From: Candidatus Obscuribacterales bacterium
GTDB lineage: Bacteria > Cyanobacteriota > Vampirovibrionia > Obscuribacterales > Obscuribacteraceae
Assembly (NCBI GenBank): GCA_949127735.1
Contig: CASBPX010000065.1
Location: forward strand, 1 to 64,000
Reading direction: 5' to 3'
Length of the DNA stretch: 64,000 nt
The notes under the pieces are model-generated. The model worked only from the letters and a program-made list of their open reading frames with translations, was not told the DNA's origin and made no database searches. Shown here in pieces: positions 8,358 to 17,867 of this stretch. Position numbers and translations under genes: made by a program. Every line of letters begins with the position of its first letter. Positions within the stretch are counted from its first letter, which is position 1.

Positions 8358-10415
8358 TTAACCGAGAATCAATTTAGGATACATACCAGGCACAATTTGC
8401 AAAGCTTCTTCGGCAATCATCTCGTCTATAGTGTTCATAATTTCTTCCATGCGCACGTGAGCAAATTTGCCGTAAGCAGCTACTTTATTGAGCTGTTTCT
8501 CTTTTAGTTTTTTAGCTTTGCTGCCGGCCAAAATAGAAGCAACAGTTGTGCGTCCAACTTTGCCGTTCAGTTCGCCGGTTAAAACAAGAATGGCATCACG
8601 CAGCGCACTGGGAGCCCCTGGTGTTTTCTTGGCTACGGTCTTGCCTGCTTTTGAAGCCGCAGTTTTAGCAGCAGTCTTAGCGTTGCCAGCGCTTTTAGCG
8701 GCGGCTGGTCGAGACTCCGAATAAAGACTTTGGGCCGAGCGCGAATTGGCCGCACGCTTGCCATCGCTTTTTGCCGCTGCAGCTAAGCTGGGCATAGCTG
8801 TAGATAAGTATGCCGGTTTCTCTAGAGGGTGGCAGGCATCGCATCCGGTGCAGCCATTGTCGAGGCTCTGGCCAAAGTAAGCGAGAATTTGTTTGCGCCT
8901 GCAGGTAGCGTCTTGTGCGTATTTGATAATTTGATTAAGCCGATAAGAATCTCTATCTTTTCTGGCATCGAGCCAGCTCATATCTATAGAAGGCATTCTG
9001 TGGCCTGATATTTCGCGCGCTCTCACACCACTGGCGTCAACGTCGAGCAAATTCAAATGTTTGAGCAAATCAAGAGCGCTGTTAATTGCAGAATCTTCCA
9101 TCCGCAAACGTTTATGCAAGTCCATAGGCCGCATAGATTGCTGCGAATTGTCATGCAAAAATTTGAGCAAATGAGCTACAGACTTGGCATCAGGAAAATT
9201 TTTGTCCATCAACCATCTTTGCGTGTAAATATCTTTGGCCTGATAAAGCAAGGTGCAAGTGGCGGCATTACCGTCGCGCCCGGCGCGGCCTGCTTCTTGA
9301 TAATAATTTTCCATCGAGCCAGGCATGTTGTAGTGAATCACTCGGCGAATATTCGCTTTATCAACGCCCATGCCAAAAGCCACAGTTGAAACAATAACGC
9401 TGATGCGATCTTCTTCAAAACTGTTTTGCACTTTTTTGCGCACATCAGGCGAAAGACCGGCATGGTAACAGGCAGCTGCCACTTTCGTTGCCTTCAAGCG
9501 CCTTGCCAGTTCTTCTGCTTCTTTGCGACTGCTTGTATAAATGATCGATGGAGATTTGGCATTGCCATTTGCTAAAAGCCCGTTTACATGCCGATCTTTG
9601 TCGGCATTGTTGGCACACTGTTCAACTTCGAAGCGCAAATTAGGACGGTCAAAAGAGCCAATCACGCAAGTCATGCTGGGCAAACCAAGCGATTCAGGAA
9701 TGTCGCGTTGCACGCGGGGAGTGGCCGTAGCTGTGAGTGCCAAAATTGTAGCTTTCGGCATGAGGCCGAGATAACTTCTCAAATTGCGATATTGTGGCCT
9801 GAAGTCATGACCCCACTGGCTGATGCAGTGCGCTTCATCAATCACTAATAGCGAAATATTGAGGCTCTGTAAAAGCGAGCGAAAACGTGGAGACTCCAGA
9901 CGCTCAGGAGCAACATAAACGAGTTTGTATTGCCCGCGCCGCAGACCGCTTACGCGTTCTTCTGTTTCATCGGCATTGAGAGAACTGTTGAGCATGGTGG
10001 CATTGCCAATGCCGCGACGCTCGAGGCCGCTCACCTGGTCGTGCATCAGGGCAATCAAAGGAGAAATAACAACAGTGACGCCAGGCAAAATTTGGCTGGG
10101 CAGCTGATAGCAAAGCGACTTGCCATAACCTGTGGGTAGAAATGCCAAAGTGTGGCGACCGGCGAGGATGCTGTCGATTACCTCTTTTTGCTTAGGCCGC
10201 AGCTCATTTAAACCGAAACTTTCTTTGAGAATGGTTTCTACTGTAAGCGGTTCAGATGCCAATCTACTTTTACTGGCGCGAGAAAAATTGGCACTGTTAG
10301 TGACGCCATTGAAAGCGTCTAAGGCAGCCTGGCTCACACTGTCTAAATCGAGAGAGAGCTGATTAGGGTTCGAAGCGCTATTTTTTCTATTACCGCCTAA
10401 CTCAAAAACAGCCAC
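8358..10415 (-). CDS. recQ: ATP-dependent DNA helicase RecQ
   Basis: A 3'-5' superfamily 2 helicase for replication-fork repair and recombination. It shows Walker [42 protein letters not shown], the helicase-C block [31 protein letters not shown], and the RecQ zinc site [18 protein letters not shown]. After it comes a long Ala/Lys/Ser-rich linker and a C-terminal winged-helix-like module with [15 protein letters not shown]. The start is GTG 10415, preceded by GAGGGTG. The N-terminal 60 residues before the helicase core are unusual and look disordered. Confidence 0.93.
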   Translation of the reverse strand: MAVFELGGNRKNSASNPNQLSLDLDSVSQAALDAFNGVTNSANFSRASKSRLASEPLTVETILKESFGLNELRPKQKEVIDSILAGRHTLAFLPTGYGKSLCYQLPSQILPGVTVVISPLIALMHDQVSGLERRGIGNATMLNSSLNADETEERVSGLRRGQYKLVYVAPERLESPRFRSLLQSLNISLLVIDEAHCISQWGHDFRPQYRNLRSYLGLMPKATILALTATATPRVQRDIPESLGLPSMTCVIGSFDRPNLRFEVEQCANNADKDRHVNGLLANGNAKSPSIIYTSSRKEAEELARRLKATKVAAACYHAGLSPDVRKKVQNSFEEDRISVIVSTVAFGMGVDKANIRRVIHYNMPGSMENYYQEAGRAGRDGNAATCTLLYQAKDIYTQRWLMDKNFPDAKSVAHLLKFLHDNSQQSMRPMDLHKRLRMEDSAINSALDLLKHLNLLDVDASGVRAREISGHRMPSIDMSWLDARKDRDSYRLNQIIKYAQDATCRRKQILAYFGQSLDNGCTGCDACHPLEKPAYLSTAMPSLAAAAKSDGKRAANSRSAQSLYSESRPAAAKSAGNAKTAAKTAASKAGKTVAKKTPGAPSALRDAILVLTGELNGKVGRTTVASILAGSKAKKLKEKQLNKVAAYGKFAHVRMEEIMNTIDEMIAEEALQIVPGMYPKLILG

Positions 10416-10533
10416 GGGACACCCTCAACTTTGTCCCACTAGTTTAAATGTTCGAGGCGCCACAAAAAGGTGCAATTGCGCAGTTGCTGTCAATTTAATC
10501 GACAACCGTATATGCGATCGGTCTACCCAGCGG

Positions 10534-11751
10534 TTATGGATTGGCTTTCTTAGTCGGTTCAGGCTGCATGATTTTTTTGAGTGCTGTGATCAGCAGTTTG
10601 TTTTCGGCAGGCAAGCCGATGCTGATTCTCCAGCAGGTAGGCAATCCGAAACCAGCCAGAGGGCGAATAGCGATGCCATTGCGCAATAAACCGTCGTGGA
10701 TTTTGGCTACTTTTTCTTGTGAGCCACTTTCAATCATGATGAAGTTGGAATGCGAAGGAATGCGCTGCAGGCCGAGCTTGTCGAGTTCGCCTGTGAGATA
10801 GGCCATTCCTTCTTCATTGTTTTCGAGTGTCCGACCCAAAAATTCGTCATCTTGCAAAGCGGCGAGGCCGGCTTCTTGAGCGAGAATGTTAGGCTCGAAA
10901 GGCAATTTGATGCGGTTGACATAGTCGATCAAATATTCGTGACCCAGGCCGTAACCAAGTCTGATACCAGCCATGCCGTACGCTTTGGCGAATGTGCGCA
11001 AGGTCAGCACATTGTCGAGGCGGTAACGCATAGAATCAGGGTATTCAGGATTGATGGCGGCAAATTCGTAATAGGCTTCATCAAGAATTACCAGAACATG
11101 CTCAGGAATTTTTCTGATGAAGTTTTCGAATTCGGTGCGATTGAAAATTGTGCCTGTTGGATTATTTGGATTGCAGAGATAGATCATCTTGGTCTTGTCG
11201 TTCACCGCAGCAGCGATGCCATCAAGATCGAAGTGATAGTTTTTCAGAGGCACGGTGTTGAGTTTGATGCCCTGAGCATTGACCAGTACGTAAAGGCCGA
11301 TGAACGTGCCTTGCGATGTAAGCACTTCGTCATCGCCGTGCAAGAACGCACGAACAATGTTAGCCATTGTGCTTTCAGAACCGCTACCTAGAGCGATGTT
11401 GTCGATTTTTGTGGCGAAGCGCTCAGCAAGAGCAGTTCTCAAGTTGGTTCCGCACAAGTCAGGATAGCGATTGATCTGCGGCAATGTGCGTTGGATAGCT
11501 TCAAGTGCAGAACTCGGTGGCCCTAAAGGATTTTCGTTGGAGGCCATATTAATGAAGCGCTCCATTCCGAGCTCACGCAAGAGCTCTACCGGAGGTCGGC
11601 CTGGTTGATATGGTTTCAAAGCTTCAACGTGAGGAGGTACAAGACGCTTTGGCAGTTCTTTAGTAGTGGCAAACGAGATTGTGTTCTTCGGATCGGATAC
11701 GAGAGCAAGTTGCTGCGACATCGAAGCTAAAGTTTGTATGAATGTTGCCAT
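10534..11751 (-). CDS. hisC: Histidinol-phosphate aminotransferase family (PLP, fold type I)
   Basis: The protein carries the HisC pattern: INMASNENPLGPPSSAL near residue 68, NRYPDLCGTNLRTALAERF, LCNPNNPTGTIFN, VILDEAYYEFA and the PLP-binding lysine in RTFAKAYGMAGIRLGYG. It transfers the amino group from glutamate to imidazole-acetol phosphate in histidine synthesis, though some close relatives act on aromatic or other amino acids. At 405 aa it is longer than usual (about 350-370) because of an N-terminal extension of about 40 residues. No other his genes are nearby. Confidence 0.88.
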   Translation of the reverse strand: MATFIQTLASMSQQLALVSDPKNTISFATTKELPKRLVPPHVEALKPYQPGRPPVELLRELGMERFINMASNENPLGPPSSALEAIQRTLPQINRYPDLCGTNLRTALAERFATKIDNIALGSGSESTMANIVRAFLHGDDEVLTSQGTFIGLYVLVNAQGIKLNTVPLKNYHFDLDGIAAAVNDKTKMIYLCNPNNPTGTIFNRTEFENFIRKIPEHVLVILDEAYYEFAAINPEYPDSMRYRLDNVLTLRTFAKAYGMAGIRLGYGLGHEYLIDYVNRIKLPFEPNILAQEAGLAALQDDEFLGRTLENNEEGMAYLTGELDKLGLQRIPSHSNFIMIESGSQEKVAKIHDGLLRNGIAIRPLAGFGLPTCWRISIGLPAENKLLITALKKIMQPEPTKKANP

Positions 11752-12115
11752 GGTTGCCTTTACTTTCTAAAGTTGCCAAAACCTAAGCCTCACCGAAGCC
11801 TTTAGCATTTTGAGCTTGAGCTTGCGATTTCCTCTTCGATATAAAAGTTATCACTAATCGACCCCCAAACACAAATTAAGACGGGCCATTTAAGGCTTGT
11901 TTAGGAAACTTTTAGATTTCTTCACGTGTTTGCTAAGCTAAAAGGGTGTAATGCCAAGTGGAACTGTCAACAACTTTTGCACTTTCACTACTTGTTTACA
12001 CGAATGAAGAGCTTACTGGGGCGCCAACGAGAACCGCTCTGAAAGCTAACTTCGAGTTACATAACAGATGAGTCAACTTTCGCGCGCTTGCACTTTATGC
12101 TAATCTTCAAACAGC
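11752..12115. other. Intergenic stretch between hisC and tRNA-Gly
   Basis: No ORF of protein-like composition is seen in these 364 bases. A -10-like TATGCT lies at 12096-12101, twelve bases before the tRNA, with only a weak -35 (TCAACT) 17 bp further up. It may serve as the tRNA promoter. The left half should hold the hisC promoter, but I cannot place it. Confidence 0.35.
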
Positions 12116-12189
12116 GCGGGTGTAGTTCAATGGTAGAACGGCAGCCTTCCAAGCTTCATACCGGGGTTCGATTCCCCGCACCCGCTCCA
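12116..12189 (+). tRNA. tRNA-Gly (anticodon UCC)
   Basis: The cloverleaf is clear: acceptor GCGGGTG pairs with CACCCGC, the D-arm is GTTC..GAAC, the anticodon loop CTTCCAA reads UCC, and the T-arm GGGG TTCGATT CCCC is perfect. The CCA end is encoded (12187-12189). The anticodon stem has one mismatch. Confidence 0.95.
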
Positions 12190-12249
12190 TTTGAAGCTTC
12201 GATATCAGTGTTTAAATCGCAGATGAGTGGCGCTTAAGCTAAATAAAAG

Positions 12250-12275
12250 GACGGACCATCAGGTTCGTCTTTTTT
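12250..12275 (+). terminator. Terminator after tRNA-Gly
   Basis: GACGGACC, loop ATCA, GGTTCGTC, then a run of six T. It ends 60 bp after the tRNA and 74 bp before the threonine dehydratase start, so it separates the two. Confidence 0.8.
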
Positions 12276-12348
12276 GTAAGTAAGATGGTACGCGTAAATT
12301 AAGTAGGCGTGGAAAATATCTATATAAGTACGGTAAGAGGTTTCGACT

Positions 12349-13344
12349 GTGACGGAAGAAAGACTGAGCATCAGCGACGTGCTGGTAGCGAAAAAAAGAA
12401 TTAGTGGTCTGGTCACCAATACGCCTCTGCGCAAAAGTCATTGGTTATGCGAACTTTCGCAGGCCGAAGTTTTCATGAAACTAGAAAACTTACAGGTTAC
12501 CGGTTCATTTAAATATCGCGGCGCACTAAATGCCATGACCTGGGCGAAAGAGCGTGGCTTCACCAAAGTGTTCACCGCATCAGCCGGCAATCATGGTCTT
12601 GGTATTGCCGAAGCGGCAGTAACAACTGAACGCGAAACTAGAATTTGTCTGCCAACTAATGTCAATCCAATTAAAAAGCAAAAGCTTGAACGCTACAACG
12701 TCGGTTTATTGCAGCACGGCGATGACATGGATTTGACCGAGTCTTACGCCATGCGCCTGGCTAAAGAACAAAAGGGTCTCTACATTTCGCCCTATAACAA
12801 TCGCGAAGTGATCTCTGGACAAGGCACTGTTGGTTTGGAAATGTATGAGTTGATCCCCAAACTCTCAACTATTATCGTAGCGGTTGGTGGTGGTGGATTG
12901 ATTTCTGGAATCGGCCTCGTTGCCAAAGTCATTAATCCTAAAGTGCGCATTGTCGGAGTGGTGGCAGCAGCGTCGCCAACCATGCAAACCGCTATTCATT
13001 CTGGTCGCGTAGTTAAAGTTTTACAGCAAGAGACAATTGCAGATGGTATCGCCGGTAATATCGACCCCGAAACAATTACTTTCCCATTAGTGCAAGAAGT
13101 TGTGGATGAATGGGTTGCGATTGAAGAACGTGATATTCATCAAGCCGTGTTCGACTTCTTAGAAAACGAAGGCATGCTTATCGAAGGAGCCGCTGCAGCA
13201 GCCATTGCCGCTATTTCAGCCAGGTACATCAACTTTAAACCACGCGAAAGAGTCGGCGTGGTTGTCTGTGGTGGCAACATCGGCCGCAACAGCTGGCGCG
13301 AAATTGTTGGCGAGCAGTTGCTTAGTGCTGGTAAGTCTTCCTAG
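12349..13344 (+). CDS. ilvA: Threonine dehydratase / serine racemase-like PLP enzyme
   Basis: A fold-type II PLP enzyme. The Schiff-base lysine is in QVTGSFKYRGALNAM, the substrate loop is ASAGNHGLGIAEAA, and the glycine-rich phosphate clamp is VAVGGGGLISGIG. Such enzymes deaminate L-threonine (and L-serine) to 2-oxobutyrate and ammonia. At 331 aa it lacks the C-terminal ACT-like regulatory domain of biosynthetic IlvA, so it matches the short catabolic (TdcB) or racemase form. The assigned start is GTG 12349, with GTAAGAGG upstream. The gene symbol is therefore approximate. Confidence 0.85.
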   Translation: MTEERLSISDVLVAKKRISGLVTNTPLRKSHWLCELSQAEVFMKLENLQVTGSFKYRGALNAMTWAKERGFTKVFTASAGNHGLGIAEAAVTTERETRICLPTNVNPIKKQKLERYNVGLLQHGDDMDLTESYAMRLAKEQKGLYISPYNNREVISGQGTVGLEMYELIPKLSTIIVAVGGGGLISGIGLVAKVINPKVRIVGVVAAASPTMQTAIHSGRVVKVLQQETIADGIAGNIDPETITFPLVQEVVDEWVAIEERDIHQAVFDFLENEGMLIEGAAAAAIAAISARYINFKPRERVGVVVCGGNIGRNSWREIVGEQLLSAGKSS

Positions 13345-13394
13345 TGGACGGTGCTGATTTGCAAAAAGTGCGCCTCAATCATCATTGATGCGAA

Positions 13395-13886
13395 CTACTT
13401 TGCGTCCGCACTTTTATTAATGAAGCCATCAATAATATGAATTACACCATTAGAGCACTGAATATCAGTATCTTTGAGTTTTTCATCACCAATCCATAAA
13501 TCTTTTTCGCGTTTTTCTATTTTTAGGGAGCCACCGTCTACGGTGCGTAAGGTTGTGCCGCCGGTCAATTCAGCTTCGTTATACTTTCCTTTGACCAGGC
13601 CGCGCGAGAGCACGGTTTTCAGCAACGGTTTATTATTCCACAATTCAACCCACTTACCGTAAGGCATGTCGTCGAAAGCCTCATTCTTAGGCACAAAAAA
13701 TGTATATGGGCCTGGCCCGTGTAATGTTTTGCTCATACCGACTCGTCTCAGCGAATCGGAAAGATAGGCAAATTTTTTCGAGTCCTTAATGGTTTTTGCC
13801 ATGTCTTTTGAACCGTTTTTAGCGAAAGCAGATTGCGAGAGTACTAAAGCGGTAAGGGCAAGAATGGCAATGTGGGCTATTTTCAT
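13395..13886 (-). CDS. Secreted fasciclin (FAS1) domain protein
   Basis: A signal peptide (KIAHIAILALTALVLSQSAFA) is followed by one complete FAS1 domain. The H1 box reads GPGPYTFFVPKNEAFDDMP, the middle VLSRGLVKGKYNEAELTGGTTLRTVDG, and the H2 box CSNGVIHIIDGFI. Bacterial single-FAS1 proteins are exported and mediate adhesion or polymer binding. It is convergent with the dehydratase gene and probably monocistronic. Confidence 0.88.
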   Translation of the reverse strand: MKIAHIAILALTALVLSQSAFAKNGSKDMAKTIKDSKKFAYLSDSLRRVGMSKTLHGPGPYTFFVPKNEAFDDMPYGKWVELWNNKPLLKTVLSRGLVKGKYNEAELTGGTTLRTVDGGSLKIEKREKDLWIGDEKLKDTDIQCSNGVIHIIDGFINKSADAK

Positions 13887-13963
13887 CGAAAAATTCCTGT
13901 AGCTGTGCGTTTACATATAAAGTTCGACAGCAACAGGGTCAGTAAGTTCCCAATTTGACCAAA

Positions 13964-15091
13964 TCAATTATTTTTCTTCGCAGGCAGATCATAGGAATAT
14001 TTGCCAAATCGGAGAGAATCAAATGCACTGGTATTTGCACCATGTGCAGCATTGGGCAAATTTGCCAAATCAGAGCTTCGCGCGAGCCTTTGCTTTACCA
14101 CGGCATAATCCTCTTGCAGTCTTTCAGCGCGCTTGCTCAGCGAGTCAGTCATGGCTAAGTTTCCACAGTCTTGATAAATGCTAGCTGCGCGAAAGAGTGT
14201 CACGGGTAATGCGTCTGCTCCCAAATAGGCTTGATTGGCACGGTCGACAGCTTTTTCTAGTAAGGACTCGGCTTGTTTAATCTTGTGCCTGTCAGCATAG
14301 TATTTTGCCACAACAAGCAAAGCGTTGCAGTGCCTGGCGTCATTTCCCCTTGAATGCTGTGTGGCGAGCCAACGCTCCAGCAACGGTTCTGCACTGAGAT
14401 ATTCTTTGGCCGCAATATATTTGTCGGCTTGCCGCTTGAGCAAGTCTGTCATTTCCTGCTGAACAACTGTTCTACCGCTATTCATGGCCGAAAGCCTTGC
14501 CAGCAAAGGTTCAGCCTTATTGAATTGTCTGTTTAATGTGTAAAAGCTGGCCAGATTTTGCAGGCTGATTCTGATATTGAGGCTATTAGCTCCGGGGGCG
14601 TGTTCCCAGATTTTTAGGGCATGTTTAAACAATGCTTCGGCTTCAGCATTATTTTTATTCATGGCGTAATGCACAGCAAGATTTCGCATGCTTGGAGTTG
14701 TTTCAATGCTTTCGCTGCCAAACTTTTTTTGACGCATCGTCAGTAATGTCTTGAAAATTTCGCCTGCTTCCGCATTACGATTTTCGTGCAAGTAAATAAC
14801 TGCAAGGTTGTACATTGTTTCTGGTAGACGGTCATCATTGCCCACGAATTTTTTTGCTGCTACCAGAGCCTTTTCATAATGAGATTCTGCCTTGGCAAAA
14901 TCTTTTTTTTGTGCAGCTTCTAGGCCCTGGCGCATGGAAGCTTCCCAGGAAGGGCTTTGAACAAAATGTGCGACTATTAGTAAGGCGCCTGAAACCACCA
15001 TTCCAAGGCGCACATAATGAATTGTTCGAATGCGGTCGTGCATTTTTAATGGAGAATCTGCCAAGTTAACAGCCGCCGAGTTTGAGAACAC
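13964..15091 (-). CDS. Membrane-anchored TPR protein, cluster copy 1
   Basis: The N-terminus has one membrane segment (VRLGMVVSGALLIVAHFV) followed by kinesin-light-chain-type TPRs through most of the 375 residues. Diagnostic blocks are AESHYEKALVAAKKF, PSMRNLAVHYAMNKNNAEA, FKHALKIWEHA and ISLQNLASFYTLNRQ. The last two blocks recur in the proteins at 19187 and 20126, so these genes are paralogues. It is the last gene of a minus-strand series running from 21.3 to 14.0 kb. The likely role is an envelope scaffold; the partner is unknown. Confidence 0.78.
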   Translation of the reverse strand: MFSNSAAVNLADSPLKMHDRIRTIHYVRLGMVVSGALLIVAHFVQSPSWEASMRQGLEAAQKKDFAKAESHYEKALVAAKKFVGNDDRLPETMYNLAVIYLHENRNAEAGEIFKTLLTMRQKKFGSESIETTPSMRNLAVHYAMNKNNAEAEALFKHALKIWEHAPGANSLNIRISLQNLASFYTLNRQFNKAEPLLARLSAMNSGRTVVQQEMTDLLKRQADKYIAAKEYLSAEPLLERWLATQHSRGNDARHCNALLVVAKYYADRHKIKQAESLLEKAVDRANQAYLGADALPVTLFRAASIYQDCGNLAMTDSLSKRAERLQEDYAVVKQRLARSSDLANLPNAAHGANTSAFDSLRFGKYSYDLPAKKNN

Positions 15092-15149
15092 AAAACTATT
15101 GTATGCAAAGCTTTGAGTTTAGAACATAGGGTTAACCAGTTAAAAGGCA

Positions 15150-15177
15150 GACCCCCGAGTTGGAGTGCTCGGAGGTC
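15150..15177 (-). terminator. Hairpin terminator after the 15205-15735 gene
   Basis: GACCCCCGAG and CTCGGAGGTC pair with one mismatch around an 8-base loop, 28 bp after the stop codon. The following bases on the minus strand (CTGCCTTTTAAC) form only a short T-run, so termination may be partial. Confidence 0.55.
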
Positions 15178-15204
15178 ATCAAATTTGTTAAGTATTGAGG
15201 AAGC

Positions 15205-15735
15205 CTAAGGCATATTCAGGGCTGGATCTGGTCTTTCGATCAAGACGTTCTTTTGTTCAACAGTTTGTGATTGCTGCACAACTTGAGGCTGCACTACGGT
15301 GCGGCGAACAGCGACAGTTGAAGACGATCTAGCGGCTGGCCTCACTGCAACCCGTCTGCGAGCTGTACGACGAACTGCGACTCTTCTGCGTGGAGCTACT
15401 TTTTTTCGCACTACTGTGGTGGAGGCTGCCTTGTTGGTTGTCACTTGCTCACTGACCACACGAGCGGGTGTGATGTTAGTGGTAGTGGTTACTTTTTCGG
15501 TGGGAATGATTACTCTTTCTTGGCGTTCTTGAATAAGCGGTTCAACAGTCTTTTCTGTGGTGCCATCAGCAGCAGTGACGCTCTTTGTGCGCGAAACAGT
15601 TGGTTTCATATAGCTATCAACTACCTGGGCAGGCAATTGAGTTTCGGTGGTGGTTTCGATCACCTCAGCTTGAGCGGGCATGGTTGCGGCAAAAGCTAAA
15701 GCTGAAGCTAAAGAGCTCAGCAGCAATTTTTTCAT
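15205..15735 (-). CDS. Secreted Arg/Val-rich protein
   Basis: A strong ribosome binding site (AGGAGGATC) precedes ATG and a signal peptide (KKLLLSSLASALAFAATMPAQA). The mature part has repeated Thr/Val blocks and then a very basic stretch (RRRVAVRRTARRRVAVR) before a Gln-rich tail. No catalytic domain is visible. The basic block could bind envelope polymers or nucleic acid. It sits between the ATPase-like gene and TPR copy 1, with its own terminator downstream. Confidence 0.75.
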   Translation of the reverse strand: MKKLLLSSLASALAFAATMPAQAEVIETTTETQLPAQVVDSYMKPTVSRTKSVTAADGTTEKTVEPLIQERQERVIIPTEKVTTTTNITPARVVSEQVTTNKAASTTVVRKKVAPRRRVAVRRTARRRVAVRPAARSSSTVAVRRTVVQPQVVQQSQTVEQKNVLIERPDPALNMP

Positions 15736-15795
15736 TTAATGTGATCCTCCTGGGATTCGCAGAAGGAGACGGTAATTTATGTCGCTGGTTCCATT

Positions 15796-17856
15796 TTAAT
15801 GCTCCGGAGCTGCCAGACCGGCGTAATACACGCCTTGACGGACAGAATCGGTCTCCGAAAGCTTGGGATTTTTGGCCTGGCACTGAGAAATCATCGTTTG
15901 CCTCAAATCCACCGAAATCTGCTTCGTTCTGCCTAATGTCCAGAGTGGGTCCGGGCAGATGTAGCAATCCATGGGGCTAAAAATCAGCCGCAAGTAGTTA
16001 CTGGCCCTGGAGCTAATGAGAATGCCGCAGTTATTGGTCTGACAAACGTTAGCCTGAGGCTGAGTAATATGCACTTGCCTCAAAAATTCAGGCTCATTGT
16101 GCTGAGGAATTATTACCTTGGTTGGGCACTGTTGAATAAAAGGCCAGGCATTTTTGTCGTCAGCTGAAGATGCATTGCCTCCCAGTGCTATATGCAATTT
16201 TTGCTCGCGTGCAAAGTCGAGAATTTTTTGCAAAGACTGTCTGGCGGTTTTGGTTTTCATAAATGCGCCAATCTCTTCTATAAAAATAGCGGCCTTGCTT
16301 TCTGCCGCAAACTCGCAGAGTGATTTGGTCGCTTCTGCGGCCGCTTCTTCGTCGGCAAGGTCAATATCACCAGGTGCAATCATTTGCAGCAAGCGGCCGG
16401 CCTCCAAAGCTGCCAGCGGTGCTTTGAGTTGAAACTTCTCGCTTACATCACGACCAAGCAAGGTGCTGAGGAATGAAATAGACTCTGATGCTCCTACGTA
16501 AAGAACTCGAGACCCCTGGCAAAGTGATTTGAGGGCAATTAACGTAATGAGAGACTCGGTAGTTTCAGTTTGTCCGCCGGCCACAAAAATGTTAGATGAG
16601 ACGCGAGCTTCTAAAAACGCTGGTTCACGTGACTGCAAGGCAAAACCGATTGCGTGGCCAACCGATTTGTCTTCCATGGCCGTAAACAAAGGCCAGCATG
16701 CAGCAGCAATTTTGGTGGATACTCTGTGTTTAACTCCTAGTGCATCCAGGCCAAGCGGGCTGGCGCTGCGAAACGCTTCTATTTGATTGCCTTTAGCTTC
16801 TTTCAGAGTGGCGCCGCGCCGACGCAGAAACTCTTTTGCCTGTCCGCACTGGTAATCACCCAATTCTTTTGAGTTGTAATAAGTGGAAACATACATCGAA
16901 ATGTCGAGCGCCTTATCTTGCCCTTTTAGAATTGACTCCAGTGTTTTGCTTGTATTACCAGATGCGATGCTTTTGCGAATTTTCTTGTGAACATCGGTCT
17001 GTGAGCATGGTTGAAAATGCACAGAGACTGTGAGCGGAGCCATGATTGTCAACGAATCGATTAACCATCCCATCCAATTTGCGGTTGGCAATTGCGAGAG
17101 GAAAAAATTACGCGTCTGCATGTCTCCAGCTGTTAGCTGAAAATCGGTTTCACTAAATTCAGGTTCGCAAATTGTCGAGTCGCTCAGTGCTTCAGGAATT
17201 GCTTCTTGCAAAAAGGCGTCGGAATCTTTGGGAGGAAAAAGCATTGCCGCCAGGCTTTTTCGGCTCTCAGAGCGCGATAAAAATGATGGTGCCATTTTAA
17301 ATCGGGTCAGTAGTTTGGTGAAATTTTTCGACGCGTCTTCAAGTTTTGTGAGTTGGTCGCGCTCAGTTTTAAGCAAACGCTTCGCTGAAGCTTTGCTGAA
17401 TTTACCGGGCATTGTAATCACCACAAAAAATTCTGTGTCTGGTGTGAATGTGACCTCGGTAACGCGATGCAACCACTTGTCGCTGTAGTCGGCGTACCAT
17501 TTAAGATATTCATTTTCCGGCTTTGTAAGAGGAGGCCGTAGCTGTTTGCGATAGTTATCGAGATTGAATGGACGTGTAACCGCCACCAGCTGAATTGCGC
17601 AAGTAGCGTCGAGCAACAAAGTCGTAAACTCTCTTTCTAATTTAAGTAGTCGTTCACTATCAAAAAGCGGATTAATGCCGTTGCACTTGATGATGCGACG
17701 CAGGCCTCCATCAGGCAGCGCGAAAATTCCATCGTGTTCACCATCGAGAAAATTGATTGGTGGCAAAAGCGATGTCTTTTTTCGTTTACTTGGGACTGGA
17801 AGCTTTATCTTGTCGGAGAGGCATATGACTTTGTGCAGTGGTTGTTCACTCATCAT
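15796..17856 (-). CDS. VirB4/TraC-like ATPase with a degenerate P-loop
   Basis: The 686-aa protein follows the plan of VirB4/TraC conjugation ATPases. The N-terminal domain has DGGLRRIIKCNGINPLF and TCAIQLVAVTRPF, followed by a RecA-like domain and the family-type tail QQCPTKVIIPQHNEPEF. Where the Walker A loop should be, the sequence is IFVAGGQTETTESL, which has lost the GxxGxGKS pattern. The Walker B strand reads AAIFIEEIGAFM. It is probably unable to hydrolyse ATP normally and may be a structural relic or a repurposed scaffold. Its start is 12 bp after the stop of the TPR gene upstream, so they are one operon. No other type IV secretion genes are present. Confidence 0.6.
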   Translation of the reverse strand: MMSEQPLHKVICLSDKIKLPVPSKRKKTSLLPPINFLDGEHDGIFALPDGGLRRIIKCNGINPLFDSERLLKLEREFTTLLLDATCAIQLVAVTRPFNLDNYRKQLRPPLTKPENEYLKWYADYSDKWLHRVTEVTFTPDTEFFVVITMPGKFSKASAKRLLKTERDQLTKLEDASKNFTKLLTRFKMAPSFLSRSESRKSLAAMLFPPKDSDAFLQEAIPEALSDSTICEPEFSETDFQLTAGDMQTRNFFLSQLPTANWMGWLIDSLTIMAPLTVSVHFQPCSQTDVHKKIRKSIASGNTSKTLESILKGQDKALDISMYVSTYYNSKELGDYQCGQAKEFLRRRGATLKEAKGNQIEAFRSASPLGLDALGVKHRVSTKIAAACWPLFTAMEDKSVGHAIGFALQSREPAFLEARVSSNIFVAGGQTETTESLITLIALKSLCQGSRVLYVGASESISFLSTLLGRDVSEKFQLKAPLAALEAGRLLQMIAPGDIDLADEEAAAEATKSLCEFAAESKAAIFIEEIGAFMKTKTARQSLQKILDFAREQKLHIALGGNASSADDKNAWPFIQQCPTKVIIPQHNEPEFLRQVHITQPQANVCQTNNCGILISSRASNYLRLIFSPMDCYICPDPLWTLGRTKQISVDLRQTMISQCQAKNPKLSETDSVRQGVYYAGLAAPEH

Positions 17857-17867
17857 GCTGCTTCCTG

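Noticed and set aside
10750-11391. 213-aa plus-strand ORF opposite hisC
   Set aside because: Fully antisense to a clear PLP aminotransferase with all motifs; no ribosome site or family features.
13366-13428. Terminator between the dehydratase and fasciclin genes
   Set aside because: AAAAGTGCG and CGCACTTTT pair, but the loop is over 40 bases and the right arm lies inside the fasciclin coding end; not convincing.
15796-17856. A conjugation (type IV secretion) locus around the VirB4-like gene
   Set aside because: No relaxase, coupling protein, VirB6, VirB8-10 or VirB11-like genes nearby, and the P-loop is gone.
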